Shown piece by piece: positions 6,706-14,152 of a stretch of DNA of 64,000 nt. The stretch spans positions 11,402 through 75,401 of the forward strand of contig JAAYYE010000011.1 in NCBI GenBank assembly GCA_012515515.1, in the 5' to 3' direction. A program made the translations under genes and the position numbers. The notes beneath the pieces are model-generated. The model was not told the origin of the DNA. It worked only from the letters and a program-made list of their open reading frames with translations, and made no database searches. The stretch is from Minisyncoccota bacterium. Lineage in GTDB: Bacteria > Patescibacteria > Microgenomatia > UBA1400 > PJMF01. The first letter of the stretch is position 1, and each line of letters starts with the position of its first letter.

Positions 6706-8718
6706 ATGTCAAAGGAAAGAAGAGGTATTCCTGGAATAACTCATCCGCCAGATGAGACTGACAGACCTCAAACAAATTATTCACGACCCGAGCCTAAAGA
6801 TCATGGACTTGGTCAATTGTTACAAGCTCCAAAAGACATAATAGTCACAGGTTTGCGAGCTATAGCTGGCGCTCTTACTATATCTTTAGCAAGAACTTTA
6901 GGCATTAGAGACTCTGTGTCTCGAGCTGAAAAAGATTTAGCCATCTATGAATCACAACTTAATAAAAGAAAAGGGAATACTGAGAAATTACAGGAAAAAA
7001 TAGATAAGACAAAAGCTTTACTGACTGAATTGAATAAGGGAGTTGAGTTGAGCGAGGCAATTTTAAATATTCAAGAAGACTATAACGAGTTATTGGCAGA
7101 TGATGAACATCTTTTGTCATTGTTAGCTAAAACAATTGGCAAGGAAGGTTTAGAAACTATTAAAGGAAGTTTTTTAACTAATCAAAAAACTCAAGTAGGA
7201 GTTAAGTCCGTTACTGATGAGGAAATTAAATTAGCCCAAGAATTTTTTGCTAGAGCTGATAATGATGAAGAAAGAAGTAGCTCACTTAAACAACACATTC
7301 AACAGTTAGCCGAAACTAATTTAATTGTTTTAGGTAAACAGTTGGTTAATTTAGCAAAAATTAAAGAAATTGATGAAATTAATCAAGAGACAAATTTTCC
7401 TATTAACTGGGTGTCTTGGGACGAAGCCTTAGCAGCTTCGGTAATGGGAGCTACGGGTAGAACTCAAGAATCTCTTCGGGGTGGTTATGGAGTGAATATG
7501 AAAGCGGGTGGATTGAATGTTTCTGCAGGACAGGATATAAGCCAAATTGGTCCTATGGAACAAATTGTAGTTCATGCTGATATACCACAAAATATTGAAG
7601 CTGCTAGATCGGTGGCAAATGGTGAGGTGCCTCTCTTTAGATCAGCAATTATTAAAAGTTTATTTAGAAAAGCTATGGGTGACCTTTCACTATTGCCTGG
7701 AAGAATTGATATTAATAACACTGGTAATAATAATACTAAGTCATACCCCGCTTTAGATGTTAATCGTCAAATGAACAATATTACTTTAGTTCGTAAGGCT
7801 GCAATAGAAATGCAAAAAATTTTAAAAGGTCTTGAACAAATTGACCTTGGCAAAGATGATGATCAAGCAACACAAAAAAGCAAATTAATTACTGTTGGAA
7901 GTAGGGGGGCTTTAGCAATACCAAGATATCAAGTTATTGTTGATTTAATGGAGCAAATAAGTGCAACAGATCCAGGAATTATTGCTAATTTAAGTGAGCA
8001 ATATCGTGTGCTAGAGGAAGTGGCTGATGAAGACTTAAACGATCAAAATTTGGATGGCGAAGCGGATTTGGCCGAAGAACAACAAGAGGAGCAGGAAGAT
8101 CAAGCTGATGAAGATGAAGATCAAAATATTAATCAAAAGGAGAGAGATTTAATTGAAGCAGTATTTCCTCAGGGAATTGATCAGCGGAATGCAAGGCGGA
8201 TTATTAACCGTCCAAAAATTTATTTTGACAACTTCACTAAACGCTTTGGTCTAATAACAGGTATAAGAACCATGGTGGCTGTCGCAAAAGAAGCTAGAAG
8301 GCTGGTTGATACACAAAAGACTGATCAAAACGAGGGTGATTTAGTTGAAGCAGTATTTCCTCGGGGCATTGATCAGCGAACTGCAAGGCAAATTATTAAA
8401 CATCCAAAAATTTATTTTGACAACTTCACTAAACGCTTTGGTCTAATAACAGGTATAAGAACCATGGTGGCTGTCGCAAAAGAAGCTAGAAGGCTGGTTG
8501 ATCAGGAAGACAGAAGGATATTAGAAGAAGAAGCTTTAAAACTAGCTGGTTATTTTCACGGGATGAGTATTGAACAAGCCACAAACTTTATAGACAATCT
8601 CCAAGCTAATCGTGAGAAATTACGTAGGATGTATGGCACAAAAAAGGGCAATAAAACTGCTGATCTAATTAAAGAATTTGCTAAAAAAATTCTTGGGCAA
8701 GTGGGTAATTTTAAATAA
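6706..8718 (+). CDS. Large coiled-coil protein with IPG/DRP start and a 64-residue tandem repeat
   Basis: No family recognised. Residues 6-18 (RGIPGITHPPDET, then DRP) match the repeat motif of the upstream protein. A weakly hydrophobic segment (about 45-65) is followed by a long helical, coiled-coil region (70-230). A glycine/methionine stretch (about 245-275, VMGATGRTQESLRGGYG) precedes more helical sequence and a very acidic linker (about 440-475). Two tandem 64-residue units (479-542, 543-606) are nearly identical in protein and DNA. It starts 29 bases after the previous stop, so the two genes are likely co-transcribed. No signal peptide is visible. A structural or scaffold role is possible but unproven. 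Confidence 0.65.
   Translation: MSKERRGIPGITHPPDETDRPQTNYSRPEPKDHGLGQLLQAPKDIIVTGLRAIAGALTISLARTLGIRDSVSRAEKDLAIYESQLNKRKGNTEKLQEKIDKTKALLTELNKGVELSEAILNIQEDYNELLADDEHLLSLLAKTIGKEGLETIKGSFLTNQKTQVGVKSVTDEEIKLAQEFFARADNDEERSSSLKQHIQQLAETNLIVLGKQLVNLAKIKEIDEINQETNFPINWVSWDEALAASVMGATGRTQESLRGGYGVNMKAGGLNVSAGQDISQIGPMEQIVVHADIPQNIEAARSVANGEVPLFRSAIIKSLFRKAMGDLSLLPGRIDINNTGNNNTKSYPALDVNRQMNNITLVRKAAIEMQKILKGLEQIDLGKDDDQATQKSKLITVGSRGALAIPRYQVIVDLMEQISATDPGIIANLSEQYRVLEEVADEDLNDQNLDGEADLAEEQQEEQEDQADEDEDQNINQKERDLIEAVFPQGIDQRNARRIINRPKIYFDNFTKRFGLITGIRTMVAVAKEARRLVDTQKTDQNEGDLVEAVFPRGIDQRTARQIIKHPKIYFDNFTKRFGLITGIRTMVAVAKEARRLVDQEDRRILEEEALKLAGYFHGMSIEQATNFIDNLQANREKLRRMYGTKKGNKTADLIKEFAKKILGQVGNFK
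8211..8502 (+). repeat. In-frame tandem repeat with two identical 100-bp segments
   Basis: Bases 8211-8310 and 8403-8502 are identical over 100 bp, with a period of 192 bp (64 codons). The 90 bases before each copy are similar but have diverged. The identity, even at silent positions, points to recent duplication or gene conversion. Confidence 0.9.
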
Positions 8719-8749
8719 ATTAAAAGATGTCGTTATTACTAATTAGCTT

Positions 8750-8797
8750 GAGGATTTTTTGATATTAGCATCAATCTAATCCTCCGCTCTTTAACAA
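8750..8797 (+). promoter_or_regulatory. boxB-like hairpin plus boxA leader, copy 3
   Basis: GAGGATT (8750-8756) pairs with AATCCTC (8778-8784), and inside it TTGAT (8759-8763) pairs with ATCAA (8770-8774) across the loop ATTAGC. GCTCTTTAACAA follows at 8786-8797. The stem sequences differ completely from copies 1 and 2, but the two-part fold, the TAGC in the loop and the boxA are kept. No strong promoter is visible just upstream, so it may be read from the operon before it. Confidence 0.65.
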
Positions 8798-8817
8798 AGC
8801 AAACAAAAATAATGGAC

Positions 8818-8872
8818 ACTTAGTGATCCTAACAAGATAAATATAGCATTTGTTTTGTTTGGGTCACTAAGT
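8818..8872 (+). promoter_or_regulatory. Long leader hairpin before the wall-hydrolase gene
   Basis: ACTTAGTGATCC (8818-8829) pairs with GGGTCACTAAGT (8861-8872), 12 pairs including one G-U. AACAA/TTGTT pairs are possible inside. It sits between boxA and the AGGAGG ribosome site, as the long hairpins of the other cassettes do. Confidence 0.55.
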
Positions 8873-8916
8873 AGTTGAGTCATTAAACTAAACAATCATA
8901 AACCAGGAGGTGGTTA

Positions 8917-10689
8917 GTGAAACGCAAATTGTTTTACACCACCTTGCTGGTGGTGTTGTTGACCCTCACCATAATGGTGGGGCCAGTTTTAGCTGGCGAA
9001 ACGTGGTTAAATACTCCAGTAGTTGGTTCCATTCGATGTGGAGCTGGCTTTGGAGAAAGAAACCCGCTCGGCGGGCAAGACTTCCACAATGCCGTTGATA
9101 TGGCATGTGGAATGTATCGCGCACGGGTGCTGGCAGTAGCATCTGGCGAAGTCGTTTGGAACACTTATTGGCCGATAGGCAGTGCGCCAAACGTGGGTCA
9201 CGGTATTACCGTGATTATCAAGCATCATGATGGGCTCTATACCTATAGCGCTCATCTGGATGAAGCCGCGGTGAAGGTAGGTCAACAAATCGACCAAGGA
9301 TCGGTAATTGGCCATGTTGGGAATACTGGGTATGTTATTAGCACTCCAGGCAATCCCAATTACCATTTACACTTTGCCGTAAGGAATACTGGCCCAGATG
9401 ATGGTGGTTGTTGGGATGCCACTTGTTGGCTTAATCCCGACAATTTTTTGGGAAAAAGTCCGGAAATTGCCAATCCGGATCCAGGCACTCCAAACCCAGA
9501 ACCCAATAAGTTTAATTTAATCACAACAATTGATGAAGTTGTTGCGATTATTAAACACATTCCAAAGTTTAAAGATTGGGATGAAAAATGGGAGGGGATT
9601 AAAGGATATATTCCTTATATTCCCTGGGTCTTGGCCGGGTTAACCTTACTGGTTTTTCTTGGCCTCTTATGGCTAATAAAACCAGTGTTGAACTGGCTCG
9701 CGAAAACTCACTGGTGGCGAAAAAGATATCATAATGTCGAGCTGTTTTGCTTAGCGTTAGGTATCAAGCTCTTTGGCGAAGGTCTCTATTGGGCACAAAT
9801 GGCCCAATTCGCTTTTGCTGCCTGGGGCTTTTACTTTTCGGAGCAAATAATTGAAAGGTCTTATCGCCATTTTAATTATGATCCAGATGTTAAAAAAGAC
9901 GGCCCTGGCAAAAGAGAATGGCTAAGAAAAATTATTAACATTATGTTCAACATCGCGTTAATAATGTCAATCTTGGCCTATTCATGGGGATTTTTCCTCA
10001 TGAACTCAGATTTCCAGGAGCTTGTTGATGTCTGGGGGTGGTTTGATGATCCAGACCAACCAGATCAACCAGACCCACCAAGCCCGCCAGATCCACCAAG
10101 CCCGCCAGATCCAACCCCAAAGCCTCCTAATATAATTATAGGTGGAGGGGTGAAAATCGTCTTTGATTGCAATTTTAATGCAATCAAGGCTGGATTGGGA
10201 CCAGTGCAGGTAGGCTGCGACGCCCATGGTTTGCCAAAGTTTTTGATCACTTGGTGGAATGGTCAAAAGTTTAATTTCCAAATTCCATTGGAAATTTGGA
10301 TAGCAGCCCTGGAGGCGGGCAATACCCCAGAGCAAGTTTTGGGGATTATTGCCATTGCCAGTTCCGAAAGCACCGGGTTTACCAATTACCAAACGGAAAA
10401 CCCCTATGGTGCCCTAGGCGTTTGGCAATTTTTGCCTGCCACCTACACTGCCTGGGCGGAACCAGGCTATGAGAATCCTGCATACCGCACCAACATCCCC
10501 ATTGCTGCAAAGGCAGTTGGGAACATGATGGAAGGTGGCATGAATGAGATTTATCTCATGGATCACAGCAATTTTGTCTCCTGTTTTATGGGAGGGAACG
10601 GTTGCTGGACCTGGAACCAACATTCCGCGCAAGCGGATTATGCCTACCGCATCCTTTTTGCTTTAAAGGTCGCGGCAGGTCTCAAATAA
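8917..10689 (+). CDS. Bifunctional wall hydrolase: M23 peptidase plus lytic-transglycosylase-like domain
   Basis: The GTG start lies 5 nt after an excellent AGGAGGTGG site. A signal sequence (1-27, LAGE cleavage region) leads to an M23 zinc endopeptidase domain (about 30-175) with H57 and D61 (HNAVD) and the H-x-H pair H150/H152. After a Pro/Asn linker come membrane helices at about 236-258, 290-308 and 341-363, then a proline-rich spacer (376-403). The C-terminal domain (about 450-590) resembles a lysozyme-like transglycosylase, with E484 in SSES as candidate acid and GVWQFLPATY matching the family's G-x-x-Q-F-x-P-x-T motif. It could cut both peptide and glycan bonds. Two hydrolases in one membrane protein are typical of machines that open the wall, such as type IV secretion or phage systems. 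Confidence 0.8.
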   Translation: MKRKLFYTTLLVVLLTLTIMVGPVLAGETWLNTPVVGSIRCGAGFGERNPLGGQDFHNAVDMACGMYRARVLAVASGEVVWNTYWPIGSAPNVGHGITVIIKHHDGLYTYSAHLDEAAVKVGQQIDQGSVIGHVGNTGYVISTPGNPNYHLHFAVRNTGPDDGGCWDATCWLNPDNFLGKSPEIANPDPGTPNPEPNKFNLITTIDEVVAIIKHIPKFKDWDEKWEGIKGYIPYIPWVLAGLTLLVFLGLLWLIKPVLNWLAKTHWWRKRYHNVELFCLALGIKLFGEGLYWAQMAQFAFAAWGFYFSEQIIERSYRHFNYDPDVKKDGPGKREWLRKIINIMFNIALIMSILAYSWGFFLMNSDFQELVDVWGWFDDPDQPDQPDPPSPPDPPSPPDPTPKPPNIIIGGGVKIVFDCNFNAIKAGLGPVQVGCDAHGLPKFLITWWNGQKFNFQIPLEIWIAALEAGNTPEQVLGIIAIASSESTGFTNYQTENPYGALGVWQFLPATYTAWAEPGYENPAYRTNIPIAAKAVGNMMEGGMNEIYLMDHSNFVSCFMGGNGCWTWNQHSAQADYAYRILFALKVAAGLK

Positions 10690-10708
10690 TTTTTGTTTGC
10701 TTTAAAGT

Positions 10709-10736
10709 GGCCCTCCTGGATTTATCCAGGAGGGCC
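10709..10736 (+). terminator. GC-rich hairpin after the wall-hydrolase gene
   Basis: A perfect 12-bp stem pairs GGCCCTCCTGGA (10709-10720) with TCCAGGAGGGCC (10725-10736), 20 nt after the stop. No T tract follows. It is the third gene-end hairpin of this style in the block. Confidence 0.6.
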
Positions 10737-10753
10737 AATACACATTAAATTCA

Positions 10754-10762
10754 CCCCCCCCC
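10754..10762 (+). repeat. Run of nine C
   Basis: A nine-base C homopolymer lies in an otherwise AT-rich gap between the hairpin at 10709 and the gene at 10886. Such runs can slip during replication. Confidence 0.8.
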
Positions 10763-10885
10763 ACTAAGAGCTAAATAGCCTATCTAAAAAATGATTGCTA
10801 AATGACCCAACTTTTAGTGTTTGATATTGACTGATGATTATTAACACTGTTTAATGGATATAGTACTTTTAATATTCTTTTATAT

Positions 10886-13216
10886 ATGAAAATATCCTGC
10901 CCAAAAAAAACAATCTTTCTTGTAAGTGTTTTTGTAATTTTTTTATTGGTATTTTTTAGAAAAAATCCAAACTTTTTTGCCTTTTCAGACTCGACTAAAG
11001 GCAACTTTTATCTTAATCACCAGATGGTGAGGGCTAATGAGGACGAGTCTGATCCTTCTCCTGTCACAGTAGAATTAGATCCAGCGCCAAGCCTAATACA
11101 TAATTTGACTCCTAGTTTTAGTGGCACAGCTACTACAACTAATGATTCATATATTGTTAGCGTAATGTACAGGATTGATGAAAATCCTCCAAAATATTGT
11201 TGGGCAAAAGATGAGGATTTTGATAGTGATTCTGAGGATTTCATTTGTCAAATTGATAGACCTTTAGCAAATGGGGAGCACACGATTTTTATTAAGGCTT
11301 GGGATGAGGATGAATCAGAAAGTGACCCTGAATTATCAAAAATTACTTTTACCATTAAAAATCCTAATCCCCCAGTCGCTGATTTTCCGCAAGTTGCTGG
11401 TGAAGTCTATGCCACTGCCGTGAGCGATGACGGCAAGACCTTATATATTGGTGGTGATTTTGAGAGTGTTGAAGATCCTGAAGGAACTCCAAAAGAGCGC
11501 CATAATTTAGCCGCTATTGATTTAGAAACGATGTTGGTAACTGATTGGAATCCTTCAGATTGGTATTGGAGTGGTCCAGTTTATGACATTGAAATTGATG
11601 GAGGGTATGTCTTAATTGGTGGTAGTTTTTATTATAGTGTGGATGAAAATAATGTTAGTCAATTTGCTAAACTCCATCAAGAAACTGGCCTGATAGATGA
11701 AGCTTGCACGCCTAGGGTGCTGAGAACTGGAGATTTTCAGACATACACCATATATGATCTTAAGCTCACAAATGATTATATTTATCTTGGAGGAGACTTT
11801 GATGACATTGATGACACCAGAGTATATGGTCTCGCTAGACTTAATAGAGATACTTGTGCACTTGATACAACTTGGCTTCCTGAAGTAGGTGGCAGTGTGC
11901 AAACTATTGAAACAATGGGTGACAGTGTTTTTATTGGTGGTGATTTTTGGGAAGTTAACGAATCAGAGCGCGAGGGATTTGCCAAAATTAGTGCCAGTAC
12001 AGGCATTTTAGATAGTAATTGCATAAAAGAGTTTGATGACAACAATACAATTTATTCCATCAAAGCCGATAATAATTATCTATATGTGGGTGGTGAATTT
12101 GATCAAATTTATGATCCACCTTTAAATGCAACTTTTCAGCGCAATGGTTTAATTAGATTAAAAAATGATAATAGTTGTTTATTAGATCAGATTTGGGATC
12201 CCAATCCTCATTTTTATGATTTTGAAGATGATGATTGGTATCCTGGTGCTATTTACTCTATTAATCTTGATGAAACAGATAGTAGTATTTATGTTGGTGG
12301 TAGCTTTAGTAGTATTGGTGGTCAAAGTGGTAGTGAATTTGCTAAATTAGACATTGATACTGGTTTAGCAGACCTTAATTGGAACCCAGGAATTTGGGTG
12401 AAGGATGGAGGCGGAGGTTCAAATCCTGTTCCCAGCACCGTTCATTCATCAGTCATTACTGATAATTACTTAATTGTCGGAGGTGGTTTTGATCGAGTAG
12501 GAACTGAAGAAAGACACTCTTTGGCGGCTTTTCCCCATGAGAAAGCACTTGGTCCCACTCCAGAACCATCAACATCTTCTGCTGATAAAGCTAAAAAAGA
12601 TCATCAAGACAAAACCGAAACAGTGCAAATTCCCCACGCAGTTAAAAAACTTTTTGGCTTGATTGTGGCTAAACCGGTTAAAGACTCAAACACCAATGGC
12701 CAAGAAGTATTGAGTATTGTTTTTAAAGACACTTTAGATTTTGATGCTTATCTCTCGGTTAATCATACGCCGGTAGGCGATTTGCCAATGCTGAGAGAAC
12801 AAAATAATCAAGCAAGCGCCAATAATACAGCTGCTAATAAAGGTAATTTCCTAATTGCTGGTTGGCGGGGTCATCAATTAATGGGTTTTAAAGAAAATAA
12901 AACCATTTATTGGCAAATAGGCAATATTCAACAAATGTTTTATAAAGCCTATCCAGTTGCTGGAAAAGAAGCGCCCGTAATTATTCCAGAAATTCAACAT
13001 AAATCTTCAATTATTGCGCTCAAATACAATAAGAGTCAGCTAATTCCACCTGGAGAGCCCAATACTAAATTTAGCGAATTAAAACTCAAACTTGCCCACT
13101 CAATGGATGGTGTCAACTGGCGGGTTATGCCCAATTCAGTTGTTGATCCGATCAATAACACTGTGGCCGTTATTGATAAATTGGGTGGTTACTACGTGAT
13201 TGTTGCTAGTTATTAG
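10886..13216 (+). CDS. Secreted beta-propeller-like protein
   Basis: A hydrophobic N-terminal segment (about 8-30) acts as signal or anchor. Residues 45-150 resemble an Ig-like domain (ending TFTIKNP). From about 158 to 555 there are some six repeats with the pattern V-Y-x-x-A/S, then Y-x-G-G-D/S-F, then LAxID/LNxxT, then W-x-P (for example IGGDF, YLGGDF, FIGGDF, YVGGEF, YVGGSF). This is a bacterial beta-propeller repeat of the kind often called delta-60 or DUF5122. After a linker (about 560-590) there is a C-terminal domain of about 185 residues that I do not recognise. It should be exposed on the surface; binding is likelier than catalysis. The start could also lie at a later methionine. 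Confidence 0.7.
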   Translation: MKISCPKKTIFLVSVFVIFLLVFFRKNPNFFAFSDSTKGNFYLNHQMVRANEDESDPSPVTVELDPAPSLIHNLTPSFSGTATTTNDSYIVSVMYRIDENPPKYCWAKDEDFDSDSEDFICQIDRPLANGEHTIFIKAWDEDESESDPELSKITFTIKNPNPPVADFPQVAGEVYATAVSDDGKTLYIGGDFESVEDPEGTPKERHNLAAIDLETMLVTDWNPSDWYWSGPVYDIEIDGGYVLIGGSFYYSVDENNVSQFAKLHQETGLIDEACTPRVLRTGDFQTYTIYDLKLTNDYIYLGGDFDDIDDTRVYGLARLNRDTCALDTTWLPEVGGSVQTIETMGDSVFIGGDFWEVNESEREGFAKISASTGILDSNCIKEFDDNNTIYSIKADNNYLYVGGEFDQIYDPPLNATFQRNGLIRLKNDNSCLLDQIWDPNPHFYDFEDDDWYPGAIYSINLDETDSSIYVGGSFSSIGGQSGSEFAKLDIDTGLADLNWNPGIWVKDGGGGSNPVPSTVHSSVITDNYLIVGGGFDRVGTEERHSLAAFPHEKALGPTPEPSTSSADKAKKDHQDKTETVQIPHAVKKLFGLIVAKPVKDSNTNGQEVLSIVFKDTLDFDAYLSVNHTPVGDLPMLREQNNQASANNTAANKGNFLIAGWRGHQLMGFKENKTIYWQIGNIQQMFYKAYPVAGKEAPVIIPEIQHKSSIIALKYNKSQLIPPGEPNTKFSELKLKLAHSMDGVNWRVMPNSVVDPINNTVAVIDKLGGYYVIVASY

Positions 13217-13294
13217 TTGATTAATTTTATAAAAGCCCTGTTTTTTTACTAAAAGCCTTGTTTTTTACTAATAAATTTTGTTATACTGAAAGAC

Positions 13295-14101
13295 ATGCAA
13301 AATATCAATCCTGCCCCTTCTCAAAATAATTATAATCAGCCTTTAGTGGGCAATAGCAATCCTAATTTGCAAATCCCAAATTCTCAAACCCCAAATCCTC
13401 AAACACCGGTTGCACCCGCCCCAAAGCCTGTTATTGGTGAAACAATCAAGGTCACAAAAGCTAGTGGTTCGGGCAATACCTCAAACAAGTTGTGGATAAT
13501 ATTTTTAGTATTAGTTGCGCTGCTTGTTGGTTTTTGGCTTGGCTATTTTACCAATGATTATCTCTATCAAATGGCTGAGAAAGAGCGCCAAGAACTTCTC
13601 TCTGCAATAGATGAGCAAACAGCAAGAGATTTAGTCCAAGCACCCGATCTAATCGAAGTAGAAAAATCTTATATTAATTTTCGTGGTGAATGGAATTATA
13701 TTGGCGATGCTTTAAATTTCACTTCTGACCAAGAGTGTGTTGCCGATGAAATTGTCACCTTAACTGCCATTAACGATGATTTTGTCACAATTGAAATCAA
13801 GCACCCTGTTTTACAAGAAGATTCTGGCGAGTACGTCATGGAGTTGGGCAATTATCTGCTTAGGGATCAAGAATGTTTAGTAGCCGAATCATCTTGTTTG
13901 GGAACTAGCATTGATCGCTGTTTCTCTCTAAAAAATATCGATGATGTTTGGCACCTGGATTATGATTTAATTGAGAGTACGACACCCGATCAAGCTGAAA
14001 CAGTCGAAGCAGTTCAACCAGTCGTGCCAGTTAACACAGTCGTGCCAGTTAACACAGTCGTGCCAGTTAACACAGTCGAAGCAGTCGAAGCTGAAATATA
14101 A
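13295..14101 (+). CDS. Single-pass membrane protein with short C-terminal repeats
   Basis: Unknown family. An Asn/Pro/Gln-rich cytoplasmic N-terminus (1-60) is followed by a membrane helix (about 66-85) and an extracellular domain (about 110-230) with four cysteines. The tail holds three copies of a six-residue unit (VVPVNT). TATACT at 13282-13287 lies 7 nt before the ATG with TTGTTT 18 nt further upstream, so the message is probably leaderless. The S41-like gene follows 51 bases downstream on the same strand. Confidence 0.65.
   Translation: MQNINPAPSQNNYNQPLVGNSNPNLQIPNSQTPNPQTPVAPAPKPVIGETIKVTKASGSGNTSNKLWIIFLVLVALLVGFWLGYFTNDYLYQMAEKERQELLSAIDEQTARDLVQAPDLIEVEKSYINFRGEWNYIGDALNFTSDQECVADEIVTLTAINDDFVTIEIKHPVLQEDSGEYVMELGNYLLRDQECLVAESSCLGTSIDRCFSLKNIDDVWHLDYDLIESTTPDQAETVEAVQPVVPVNTVVPVNTVVPVNTVEAVEAEI
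14021..14074 (+). repeat. Three identical 18-bp units at a gene's 3' end
   Basis: GTCGTGCCAGTTAACACA occurs three times in a row (14021-14038, 14039-14056, 14057-14074) and encodes the VVPVNT repeat. Perfect identity suggests active expansion or contraction. Confidence 0.9.
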
Positions 14102-14152
14102 TTTTTCTTATTGAACTTGATTGATAATTAATTTATATTGCTGTATCTAGCT

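Noticed and set aside
10006..10392. Minus-strand frame with Trp-rich repeats
   Set aside because: It is the antisense of the proline-rich spacer of the wall hydrolase.
2885..10736. Prophage or conjugative element
   Set aside because: No integrase, terminase, capsid, relaxase or attachment-site repeats are visible, so the wall hydrolase and membrane proteins alone do not support that call.
14021..14074. Short regular repeats as a CRISPR array
   Set aside because: The units are directly joined without spacers and lie in frame within a coding region.
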